This document shows, in pieces, positions 9,766 to 17,235 of a stretch of 26,389 bases of DNA. The first letter of the stretch is position 1. Each line of letters starts with the position of its first letter. Source of the stretch: a virus; the IMG/VR virus record IMGVR_UViG_3300037189_002449, positions 1 through 26,389 of that record; one strand, given 5' to 3'. The notes below the pieces were generated by a model that saw only the letters and a program-made list of their open reading frames with translations, was not told the DNA's origin and ran no database searches. Position numbers and translations under genes: made by a program.

Positions 9766-11769
9766 TCATTTGTCGAAGGTGTTCAGGCGCGGGAATAGCG
9801 CAAGAACCGTTAGTGGGAGCGGCTGAGTTTGCCGTGCATAGATGCGATCGTCATCGTCAAAGCCGCCTTCGAACTCAACATCTTTGTCGCCAGTGAACAA
9901 CGGCACAGCCTGGTCCATTGGCATAGAGCTGTCACGAAAGTAAATTCGATTAAGCTTGTCCAAGCCGCTGCCGATCTCAGCGCCGACCGTCTCATGCAGT
10001 CGGACCGTAATGGCGTGGATGCGTTTAGGCTTACCTTGGCTTGTGCCGTCAGAAGATCCGGCCTCTAAGCGCAAGGTCTCCATCACGCTGGTGTAGCCAT
10101 AGCCAATAGCGGCAACCGTGGTGGAAACATTCATGCTCACAGCGCCATTAGCCACTGTTTTGTCCTGGTGGCTTGCGCCGTTGGCCAGGATTGACACTGT
10201 TTCGCCCTGCAGGTGGTGCAGGCCAGACAGGGTGGTCACGGCGCTGCCACTGTAGGCTAAGCCACTGTCCACAAAGAAAGCGCCGGTAGTCACGCCGCCA
10301 AAATTGAATGACTTCATCAACTCAATGTAACGTTTGGTCACACCATTGATCGTGCGTTTGACTACCATGTACAGCTCGTCTTCGCCAGAATCGGTCGGCA
10401 GCGTGGCCACGCTTTCAACAACCGCTTGGCCACCGCTGAAGGTGCCGCCGATCACATGCTTGTGAAACGCGACCACCTCCTCCTCCCGGCGGTATGTCAT
10501 ACCGACGAGCGTGCCGTCACTCCGCACCATCCAAATGATGCTGTCAGGCTCTTGCTGGTAGGCAAACTGCGTGATGCCAGCCCCAGTGATATGCTCGGCC
10601 AAGATTGACATGTCGGGCGCCTGATAGGCATCCGCGTTGACGTCACCGACGTATTTGAATTCTCTGATCTTGCGGCTGCCGCGCTGCAGAAATAACGTCA
10701 CGTCGGCAACCTGCACAGGTTCGATTGGTGCCGTGCCGTAGTTTGAGTATTTACGAATCAGTGTCGTGGTCGGTGTCACAGGCCCATCACTGGTGGCCGT
10801 CACGACATATTCCCCGCCAGAGGTGCCAAGGGTCAAAACCCTGGTGGCCGATAGATAGCGGATCGCGTTTACCTGGTTAGAGGCGATTGTGTAGATCAGC
10901 GCGTCATCAGCAGCCGTGCCAACCGTGAAGTTCAGATAGTTGCTATTCTTTGAGAACCACAGCGTCTGCGGGTTGTTGTTGGTGTTTCCGAACACCAAGC
11001 GCTGCTCAAAAAATGTCACCACACTAGGGCGATTGTCTGAGCCACTAAGTGCAGGAGTAGGTGAACCAATAATCGTCGCAGTGGATAGCGTCCATGCTGC
11101 AGATCCAGTGCGCGACAGTACGCGGATGTCATAGCTAGGATGCACGATGTACATCGTGTCAGCCGATTGCGCATACCGCAGTTCGAAAAGATCGGCCTCA
11201 ACATACGGGGTCGAAATCTGGTAAATCTTGTCAGCCGTTCCGCCAGAGGTAAACGTGGTGAACGATGTCGTGTTGATCGCTGCGCCGAACAGATCGGTCA
11301 GCGTAAAGGTGTTAGTTGTAGCATTGGTTACAATGTAATTGCGGTCATTCAACTGCGTCATGCCACCAACGCCAGTAATGTAGATTTCATCGCCATTGCT
11401 AAAGCCGTGCGAGCTGGAAGTAATCACGCCAGGATTGGCCTTCGTTACAGCAGTGATCGTCTTGGCCGAGCCGGTCAGAACCTGCATCCCATTGCGGTAA
11501 ACCCGCATGGTTTGCGGACCAAACTCCAAGATGTAGGTGTCGCTGGTCTTAAACTGAAACGGGATCAGGCGAGCCTTGGCTGCGCTGTTTTTGACCTCTC
11601 CAAGGAACTCAGTGCCTGGCCGGCGGGTCACTCCACCATGCGGCATGACCACCATGTTCGTCAGCTCTGACAAACCCTGGCGGTATTTCTCAAGAGTGAT
11701 CTGGCCCTCAAGCCGTGGCGAGATCTCGCCCGCAGTGAATGAACTTAGGGCCGGTGCTGAACGAGCCAT
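9766..11769 (-). CDS. Tail tubular protein B / tail nozzle (T7 gp12-like)
   Basis: This is a 667-residue protein starting at ATG 11769, whose A overlaps the last base of the upstream TGA; GAGG lies about 5 bases before it. The N-terminus (PALSSFTAGEISPRLEGQIT, then LTNMVVMPHGGVTRRPGTEF) is the hallmark opening of podovirus tail nozzle proteins. Residues about 104-179 form an inserted domain with HGFSNGDEIYITGVGGMTQL and TNTFTLTD, resembling the E1_FCCH-type beta domain found in many phage tail proteins. The remainder is beta-rich with TFFEQRLVFG and Trp/Phe-rich repeats consistent with a propeller-like nozzle. The protein would close the distal end of the short tail and bind the fibres. Confidence 0.88.
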   Translation of the reverse strand: MARSAPALSSFTAGEISPRLEGQITLEKYRQGLSELTNMVVMPHGGVTRRPGTEFLGEVKNSAAKARLIPFQFKTSDTYILEFGPQTMRVYRNGMQVLTGSAKTITAVTKANPGVITSSSHGFSNGDEIYITGVGGMTQLNDRNYIVTNATTNTFTLTDLFGAAINTTSFTTFTSGGTADKIYQISTPYVEADLFELRYAQSADTMYIVHPSYDIRVLSRTGSAAWTLSTATIIGSPTPALSGSDNRPSVVTFFEQRLVFGNTNNNPQTLWFSKNSNYLNFTVGTAADDALIYTIASNQVNAIRYLSATRVLTLGTSGGEYVVTATSDGPVTPTTTLIRKYSNYGTAPIEPVQVADVTLFLQRGSRKIREFKYVGDVNADAYQAPDMSILAEHITGAGITQFAYQQEPDSIIWMVRSDGTLVGMTYRREEEVVAFHKHVIGGTFSGGQAVVESVATLPTDSGEDELYMVVKRTINGVTKRYIELMKSFNFGGVTTGAFFVDSGLAYSGSAVTTLSGLHHLQGETVSILANGASHQDKTVANGAVSMNVSTTVAAIGYGYTSVMETLRLEAGSSDGTSQGKPKRIHAITVRLHETVGAEIGSGLDKLNRIYFRDSSMPMDQAVPLFTGDKDVEFEGGFDDDDRIYARQTQPLPLTVLALFPRLNTFDK

Positions 11770-12374
11770 CAGAACCTCGATTCGATAAAGTCACTTGCCT
11801 CAAGCTTTTGCGGCGCACCTTCGGTCGCGTCAACAAAGCGGGCCTCGCGCAACTTCTCATCATAAATCGCGGTCACAAGCTGCACAACCGTGGTAGATCC
11901 AGTGACAGCATATGCGATCTCCATAGCCAGACGCGCAGCCAGCGCCTCAACCAAACTGGCATCGTATTCCTGCGGGTCAGTCACCCGCGCAACATATTTA
12001 ATCCGAGCCGTTCCTTCGTCCGTAAGAAGCTTACGACCCTCAATGACAAACACCGGTCCTCCGCGATTGGAGAACATGTTATCTTGCGGGTAGGACAGAG
12101 AGCCATTGCTAAACTCAAGAACCCGCAGACAGTACGGATCGGTTGGCAGCGCGTACTGGTTGGAATATCCAAACGCAGGAGCTTGCGTCTCTTGAGCCAG
12201 TTCAGCGCGGCGGATCAGGCAATTCCAAGGATGTGAGCGAAAGACAGCATCGCGGGCAGATTCATAGCGCTGGTTGACCAAGCGCCCTGCCTTGCTGTTT
12301 TCATCAAGGCTAGAGATGTTTGAACCACCGATCATGTTGAGCGCGTAGTTCGCAATATCAACTGTGCTTGTCAT
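11769..12374 (-). CDS. Tail tubular protein A / adaptor (T7 gp11-like)
   Basis: The 201-residue protein begins with VDIANYALNMIGGSNISSLD, the typical start of T7 gp11-like adaptors, followed by a YESARDAVFRSHPWNCLIRR block in which RD..L/F..HPWN is strongly conserved in the family. Length equals T7 gp11 (about 196 residues). It sits directly upstream of, and is translationally coupled to, the tail nozzle gene. The protein forms the ring between portal and nozzle. The ribosome site (GGGGCG) is weak, and a strong hairpin lies just before the gene. Confidence 0.9.
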   Translation of the reverse strand: MTSTVDIANYALNMIGGSNISSLDENSKAGRLVNQRYESARDAVFRSHPWNCLIRRAELAQETQAPAFGYSNQYALPTDPYCLRVLEFSNGSLSYPQDNMFSNRGGPVFVIEGRKLLTDEGTARIKYVARVTDPQEYDASLVEALAARLAMEIAYAVTGSTTVVQLVTAIYDEKLREARFVDATEGAPQKLEASDFIESRF

Positions 12375-12395
12375 CGCATCGCCCCTTATGGTGGC

Positions 12396-12428
12396 TAAGG
12401 GGGCAGTTGCCCGCCCCCTTAATTTTTT
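12396..12428 (+). terminator. Intrinsic-type hairpin with T-run on the antisense (+) strand
   Basis: A perfect 9-bp stem, TAAGGGGGC (12396-12404) with GCCCCCTTA (12413-12421), has an 8-base loop and is followed on the + strand by six Ts (12423-12428). In the leftward (gene) direction the same stem lacks a following T-run. It occupies the short gap after the decoration gene, and the T-run overlaps that gene's TAA. It can therefore stop antisense transcripts, or act as a weak terminator or RNA-stability element below the capsid genes, where T7 also has a terminator. Confidence 0.7.
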
Positions 12429-12888
12429 AGTCGATAGCGTAAAGGAGGGTCAACTCAATGGTGCCAGTGGCGGAAGCGCCGCCAAGCGTCACCGTGATCG
12501 GAATGCCGTTCGCGTTGGCATCAACCTCAGTGCCAGAACCCAAAGCCAAGGTTGCAAAGGCCGCAGTCCGTGCAGCCGACGAGGTAGAGGTCGCTGCCAG
12601 ATAGGCGGCAGCCGACGCAGCCACAACGGTGCCAGCGGAGTTGTTGTAAGCGCCATGACCAACCGACAGGGTAGTCGAAGCGCCGAGAGCGTCATTCGCC
12701 AAGAAACCTTGGATGATCCGAGCGTGGTCCGGCAGGACAAACATCTCAATCACATCGCCCGAAGCCAGCGAGGAAGCCTCATAAGTCCCGTGCGCAATGC
12801 GAACACGGCCAGCAAGCTCGTTGGCCTTGTTCTTAACGGTCGGGTTTGCACGAGTGTTCGTGCGTTGCGCAGAATAAACAGTAGCCAT
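12427..12888 (-). CDS. Virion structural protein, possible capsid decoration protein
   Basis: The 153-residue protein starts at ATG 12888 behind GGAG and is placed 11 bases after the major capsid gene. It is Ala/Thr/Gly-rich and beta-like, with the blocks DVIEMFVLPDHARIIQGFLA and LSVGHGAYNNSAGTVVAAS, then a C-terminal run of alternating small and hydrophobic residues (ITVTLGGASATGTIELTLLY) typical of beta sheets. I have seen proteins of this pattern next to capsid genes in podovirus genomes, annotated only as structural. Head decoration or capsid stabilisation is the likeliest role; a head-fibre protein is the main alternative. There are no enzymatic motifs. Confidence 0.6.
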   Translation of the reverse strand: MATVYSAQRTNTRANPTVKNKANELAGRVRIAHGTYEASSLASGDVIEMFVLPDHARIIQGFLANDALGASTTLSVGHGAYNNSAGTVVAASAAAYLAATSTSSAARTAAFATLALGSGTEVDANANGIPITVTLGGASATGTIELTLLYAID

Positions 12889-12899
12889 TGCTTTTCTCC

Positions 12900-13763
12900 T
12901 TATTCAGTGCAAAGGATTTCAACGACCTTTTTCTCTTCCATGCGGGTGGCGCCAAGCGTCATCGCATAGTAGATTTGGGTCGCATACGACTTGTCGGCAC
13001 GCTCATCAATACGTGCGGTCGGCTCACGGCCAACAGCCAGCTTGATGCCGTCCATCGCAAAAGCGATGACACGGCGAGCAGACGAACCATCAACACCTAG
13101 GCGGTTGGTGACGATAAAGTTGAAGCCAACAAAGCTGTTGATTTCGCCCATCGCCAGAGCCTTGACGGTGTTGAAGTCCGACGAGGTAACCGTGGTGGTG
13201 TTTAGCAGGTTTGAGATCTGCTTCGGCGCGACCGCGATGTAACGCGGGATCGACGGGTCAACGTCACCAGCGTCAAGGATCTCCTTGGCCTGGATCAGTT
13301 TTGCCAGCGTCAAGCCAGTAGCGCCAGCAGCGATCTGGTTGGTTGCAGTGGCAAAGGAGGTTGAGGTGCCGCCGTCTTTGCCGGTCAACGCGGTGCCAAG
13401 GGCAGCCGAGATAATCACATCGTCCATCGCACGACCCATAGCTGCAGCAGCAGCACGCGAGTAGGTCGATGTCGGATCGACAAGCAGGCGAACCTTGTCC
13501 TGATCATCAATCAGGTCGGCATATTCGAAGTCCGACATGGTGACCATACGACGCGAATGCGGCGTATCAATCAGTGGGGTGTCCGCATGACGCGAGGTGC
13601 GCAGGACAGCAGCAGCGCTACCGACCTGATCGAAGAAGGCTTTTTCGCCGTTCACAGTTTCCACGTCTACCGCATTGCGCAGCAGCGAACCCATCTGCTG
13701 CGAGAGCATCTGGACGTTCGAGGAAAACTGATTGACGAATGCCGTAGTGATTTGAGTAGACAT
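12900..13763 (-). CDS. Major capsid protein (HK97 fold expected)
   Basis: The 287-residue protein begins at ATG 13763 with GGAG upstream. The opening STQITTAFVNQFSSNVQMLS and the block TPLIDTPHSRRMVTMSDFEY are characteristic of the capsid family found in many short-tailed phages (Phage_capsid_2-like): an N-terminal arm, then R-hVTh-DfeyadliDdqDk. The middle has YSRAAAAAMGRAMDDVIISA, and the C-terminus has a YYAMTLGATRMEEKKVVEI ending that also fits. It lies between the scaffold and the decoration gene, the standard order. The shell protein would form the icosahedral head. Confidence 0.92.
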   Translation of the reverse strand: MSTQITTAFVNQFSSNVQMLSQQMGSLLRNAVDVETVNGEKAFFDQVGSAAAVLRTSRHADTPLIDTPHSRRMVTMSDFEYADLIDDQDKVRLLVDPTSTYSRAAAAAMGRAMDDVIISAALGTALTGKDGGTSTSFATATNQIAAGATGLTLAKLIQAKEILDAGDVDPSIPRYIAVAPKQISNLLNTTTVTSSDFNTVKALAMGEINSFVGFNFIVTNRLGVDGSSARRVIAFAMDGIKLAVGREPTARIDERADKSYATQIYYAMTLGATRMEEKKVVEILCTE

Positions 13764-13894
13764 TTGTCTTCACTCCAACAAAGGTTTCAGGGTGCTACGC
13801 TCGATTGTCCCATGCGGGGTCGGGCTTACTGCTTGGGCAGTTAATCCGCCTGTCTCACAAGCTTGGCGCGCGGGTCCGAAGATTGTCCGCTGCA
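13764..13894 (-). other. Intergenic leader between scaffold and capsid genes
   Basis: These 131 bases carry no convincing gene. The leader contains a small inverted repeat (ACTGC-N4-GCAGT in the gene direction), two direct copies of GATTGTCC on the + strand (13803-13810 and 13881-13888), and the capsid ribosome site GGAGTGA about 7 bases before the ATG. It is the longest gap within the head gene block, so it may hold a promoter or processing site that boosts capsid expression, but I see no clear -10/-35 pair. Confidence 0.4.
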
Positions 13895-14701
13895 TCACAT
13901 ATAACCTCTGAGGCGAAGAGCCTCATCGACATACGCACTATGCTCAGGGTGGAATTTATCCCAATATGGGGTGCCTTGTCTAGTGATCTCAGAGATTTTG
14001 CTCTGAGCTTCTGTCGGGGTCATCACAAGCTCACTTGCTTCGCCCAACAATTTGTCCTCGCCGATCTCGCGCGCAAGGCTTGCAAACATCCTCACGATCG
14101 CCGGGTGATCGCCCAGAAGCCGGCCATCGGCAAGCTCGACCGTGTCAAGCAGCTCGGTGTTTCCCAAGAATGTCACAGCCGCTTTGTGCGCAAGCTGAAC
14201 CTGTTGCTCAAACGCCTGGCCCCACTCGCGGCGCAACTCCTGCTCGCCCTCAAGCCGAGATGACTCTAGGCTCTCTTCCATAGATGCACGCGATTGCGTC
14301 ACAGTGCCTTCCAAGAAATCAGCAATCCGGCTGGCCTGCCTTCCGTTTAGCCCGGCCTCAAAGGCCGCAGCACGAAACGCCTCAAGCTCAGTATCACGCA
14401 TGACATCAGAGCCGATCTTTAACTCGTAGCCCTTTGGATTGTCCGGAGCGCCCAACCGCTTGTAAACCTGGCGCCACTCATCATCCGTGGCAGACTTGCC
14501 GGGCAGCGGGATCTTGTCCGCGCCAATCATCCGCTGCGCATGGACATAGCTCTTGGCCAGCGAAACAGGGTCGGTAAAATTGCGCAGGCTCGGCTCAGCC
14601 CGCAAATCATCTGGCAGGCTGTCAAAAAACCCGACAGGTGCAGCCGGAGCTGCGGTCGCGACTTCTTGAGATCCAGCGTCTTGGATTGTCTCTTCGCTCA
14701 T
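13895..14701 (-). CDS. Scaffolding protein
   Basis: The 268-residue protein starts at ATG 14701 overlapping the upstream TGA (ATGA). The N-terminus is acidic and Ala-rich. It is followed by FFDSLPDDLRAEPSLRNFTD and an LAKSYVHAQRMIGADKIPLP block, a classic signature of podovirus scaffold proteins, and then by DEWRQVYKRLGAPDNPKGYE, another recurring block. The second half is a long charged helix (about residues 130-200), and a basic or aromatic region lies near the C-terminus (YWDKFHPEHS...LRLRGYM) that could contact the capsid protein. It guides procapsid assembly and then leaves the head. Confidence 0.9.
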   Translation of the reverse strand: MSEETIQDAGSQEVATAAPAAPVGFFDSLPDDLRAEPSLRNFTDPVSLAKSYVHAQRMIGADKIPLPGKSATDDEWRQVYKRLGAPDNPKGYELKIGSDVMRDTELEAFRAAAFEAGLNGRQASRIADFLEGTVTQSRASMEESLESSRLEGEQELRREWGQAFEQQVQLAHKAAVTFLGNTELLDTVELADGRLLGDHPAIVRMFASLAREIGEDKLLGEASELVMTPTEAQSKISEITRQGTPYWDKFHPEHSAYVDEALRLRGYM

Positions 14702-14916
14702 TTGTTTTCCCTAATCCCACCTTCGGAGAGCATCCTGACGACCAAAAGCACAGCATCACGCTGCCCCTCCTTGAAGGCGGAATAGTGAGGATCGCCAGGA
14801 ACAAACGTGCTGGCCTCAAACGCAAACCGCAATTTAAGGTCAGCCAATACCTTTTGGCCGTCTTCGGTGTTAAACGTCCGACGATATGCCAGCTTTAAAT
14901 CTTCAATCTGCTTCAT
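14698..14916 (-). CDS. Small Bbp19-like phage protein
   Basis: The 72-residue frame overlaps the portal stop (ATGA) and the scaffold start (ATGA), so translation of the three genes is probably coupled. The pattern RRTFNTEDGQKVLADLKLRF, then FVPGDPHYSAFKEGQRDAVL, matches small proteins found next to portal genes and named after Bordetella phage Bbp19, with the core F.t.dG..VL.dL and f.pGdp..sA..eG.Rd. Function is not established. Its invariant place between portal and scaffold suggests a role in head assembly. Confidence 0.75.
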   Translation of the reverse strand: MKQIEDLKLAYRRTFNTEDGQKVLADLKLRFAFEASTFVPGDPHYSAFKEGQRDAVLLVVRMLSEGGIRENK

Positions 14917-16523
14917 GCCATACCCCCAGGAATACCACCGACAGCCTTAACGAGCGGCGCCACGTTCTTGGCCTGCTCGCTCTCCATCATGTCTTGCTGC
15001 ATCTGCGCTTGCTGTTGCTGCTCCTGCTGAGCCTGCCGGCGAATACGGGCAACCTCGTCATCCGATCGGATAACCCGCGCAGGGATGCCAGTGACCTCAA
15101 CCAGATACTGCACCAGCTTGTCGGCGTCCAGGTAATCCATCACAGGCGCAATCTCAGCCACCTGCATCATCACCTCAAACCCGCGCAGCATCGACTGCAG
15201 ATCCGTCAGTCTCTGAGCCTTCGCCAGTGGCGACACATACTCAATATCAATGTCTTGGCCTTGTAGCTCCTCAGGAGCCGGGGGGAGAAGGCCCGTCCTG
15301 AGGAGCAGTGCAAAGGCACGAGAGATCAGCGGCTGCAGCAGCTCCGATTGCAATCGGCCCAAAACCGGGCCAAGCAACCGCATCTTCTCTTCGTTCCGTT
15401 GCAACACTTCGGTTGCCGTCATTGCCGAACCTTGCGCCAACAGCAACTGATCCACATAAAACGCCTGGCGAATAGCCATCCGGCGCTGTTCTTCCATGTT
15501 CAATCCCAGCGGATTGTTCGCGCCAATCTGCAAAGGCTCAATCCGATCGCGCGTGCCAGCCCGGTAGAAGTTCAAAGACCCAGGCGTCGTGCGGATCGGC
15601 AACATGAACCCATCATCCGGCGCCATCAAAGGCGGGTCGACTTGTTTCTGGGCCGCGCGGATCGTGGTCTCTGACATCTTGTTCAGCATTTTCACGTCAG
15701 GCAGCGCCGTCATCGCGGGCGATCGGCCATATGTCGAAACACTGTCCTTCACAAACCGGGGCACCATAAACGGGAACTCGTCAAACCCGCTCTCAGATAA
15801 CAGCGCCTTGGTCGCTTTGTGGTAATAAACCGACGCAATCGGCTTATTCTTGGCAACCCTGCCCCTGCCTTTAACCTCACCACGCGGGTAAACCACATGG
15901 ACAATATCATGCTCCTTGTACGGCTCGTTCTTAACGTCATTCAGCACGCCAGTGGGCAACTCAGTCCCAAACTGCTGCTCCATAGCCCGAGCCGTCATCT
16001 TAAACTTGCGATACACCGTATCAACAAAACCCTTTGAATCCTCAGAAATGCAAATCTCGGCAATGTGCCGAGTGCCAAACCGCAGATTAGTGCCGTCAAT
16101 GTCCAAGTAAATGGCACCCGTGCCAAACACCACTAAGTCATAATACAGCTCATGCACTTCTTGCTGGAAGTTCGAACGATGAAACGCTTGGTACATCTGG
16201 TCAAGACAGGTCTCCAGCCACTCATTTGCAGCGTCATTGCCCTGCAAAGTAGGGTTACGATACCGCAAGGAAAACCACGGCGCACTCGGACTTGTCATCA
16301 TCCCATGCAACGAAGCCGCCAATAGCTCAACCGCGTGAATGGCCGTGCCGTCAAAAATCAACTCAGTGCGCTTATCACCCTGAGTACGCTTCTTCGTGAT
16401 GTCAGCCTTGCGCGGCAACATGTAATCCGCCAGCTCTTGCCAGTGCTTCTCCCAGTTAGACCGGGCATTCGACAAGTCTTGATAACGACGATCAAGCTTA
16501 GCAACCAGCGGGTCAACCTGCAT
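14913..16523 (-). CDS. Portal / head-tail connector protein (T7 gp8-like)
   Basis: I chose ATG 16523 (536 residues) because GGAG lies 6 bases upstream and the ATG overlaps the preceding TGA by one base; a GTG one codon earlier is less likely. The N-terminus has the family hallmarks: RSNWEKHWQELADYMLPRKA, then HAVELLAASLHGMMTSPSAP and WFSLRYRNP. The middle contains FPFMVPRFVKDSVSTYGRSP and the block MALPDVKMLN-type ALPDVKMLNKMSE, also conserved. The C-terminal region is Gln-rich (QAQQEQQQQAQMQQDMM), probably a flexible crown. It forms the dodecameric ring through which DNA is packaged and ejected. Confidence 0.93.
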   Translation of the reverse strand: MQVDPLVAKLDRRYQDLSNARSNWEKHWQELADYMLPRKADITKKRTQGDKRTELIFDGTAIHAVELLAASLHGMMTSPSAPWFSLRYRNPTLQGNDAANEWLETCLDQMYQAFHRSNFQQEVHELYYDLVVFGTGAIYLDIDGTNLRFGTRHIAEICISEDSKGFVDTVYRKFKMTARAMEQQFGTELPTGVLNDVKNEPYKEHDIVHVVYPRGEVKGRGRVAKNKPIASVYYHKATKALLSESGFDEFPFMVPRFVKDSVSTYGRSPAMTALPDVKMLNKMSETTIRAAQKQVDPPLMAPDDGFMLPIRTTPGSLNFYRAGTRDRIEPLQIGANNPLGLNMEEQRRMAIRQAFYVDQLLLAQGSAMTATEVLQRNEEKMRLLGPVLGRLQSELLQPLISRAFALLLRTGLLPPAPEELQGQDIDIEYVSPLAKAQRLTDLQSMLRGFEVMMQVAEIAPVMDYLDADKLVQYLVEVTGIPARVIRSDDEVARIRRQAQQEQQQQAQMQQDMMESEQAKNVAPLVKAVGGIPGGMA

Positions 16524-16726
16524 CACATACTCCTATAGCTAGACATCAAAGATTGACGCGCACGGTCTTCCTTAGTCTTCTTCTTAACCGCACCGCCCTC
16601 CGTCCGGCCAGCCATCCGCTGGTTCAAACGCTCTAGCGGATCTACGTCAACAGAAGCCGACATCCCCTTGGCAACCTGGTTCGATTTCTTTCCCATCAAG
16701 CCAGCAATCATCTTACCGTCCATCAT
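16523..16726 (-). CDS. Small basic hypothetical protein before the portal gene
   Basis: The 67-residue frame (two adjacent ATGs at 16726 and 16723) overlaps the upstream stop and ends in TGATG with the portal start. It is Lys/Arg/Met-rich with no domain I recognise; DPLERLNQRMAGRTEGG and a KKKTKEDRARQSLMSSY tail are its clearest blocks. The ribosome site is weak, which suggests translation coupled to the upstream gene. Position suggests a head-assembly accessory, but that is inference only. Confidence 0.6.
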   Translation of the reverse strand: MMDGKMIAGLMGKKSNQVAKGMSASVDVDPLERLNQRMAGRTEGGAVKKKTKEDRARQSLMSSYRSM

Positions 16727-17226
16727 TGGATCAAACCCCCGCCCATCAATGAACGACGACGACGCAACTGACCCGCAGGCTCTTGCTCAGCCAACAAACC
16801 CTGTGGACCCGTCAAAATCGTAGACGCACGGCCACCACGCGTACTCTCAATGGCAGCGGCCTCGACCTCACTGGCCGGCGGAGTAGCCAAATCAACCAAC
16901 TCTGGCGGTGCCGGTGGCGTTACAGGAGTAGGCACGGGTTTCGTCGGCATCGGGGTTACAGGAACATCCGCTTTAGGCTTATCGGGCTGTTTGTCGCGCT
17001 GTTTGCGATTGCGCTCACTGCGTTCACTGCGCTCCAAATCCTCACGTTGCTTTCTCTTTTCCCGCGTCGCTGCAGTGCGATCCTCATAGCCCTTAATCTC
17101 AGACTCACTATATCCTGCGCGTGAAAGCCGTGAAGCACGCCTCTCACTTGAGCCAAGCCCCGCAGTAGATCCCATCTTCACACTTCGCACAATGTTGCGC
17201 AGAACGTCACCAAAACCTATAGCCAT
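16723..17226 (-). CDS. Hypothetical protein with charged coil and Pro-rich linker, between TerL and portal
   Basis: The 167-residue protein starts at ATG 17226 with GAGG about 7 bases upstream. Residues about 25-75 are densely charged (EKRKQREDLERSERSERNRK), followed by a Pro/Thr/Val linker (PVTPMPTKPVPTPVTPPAPP). The C-terminus has RGGRASTILTGPQGLL and ends RRRRSLMGGGLIQ. The GGRASTILTG...LLG ending is recurrent in small proteins beside terminase or portal genes in podoviruses, whose function is not known to me. It could be a flexible minor structural or packaging accessory protein. Confidence 0.65.
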   Translation of the reverse strand: MAIGFGDVLRNIVRSVKMGSTAGLGSSERRASRLSRAGYSESEIKGYEDRTAATREKRKQREDLERSERSERNRKQRDKQPDKPKADVPVTPMPTKPVPTPVTPPAPPELVDLATPPASEVEAAAIESTRGGRASTILTGPQGLLAEQEPAGQLRRRRSLMGGGLIQ

Positions 17227-17235
17227 CCCATCACC

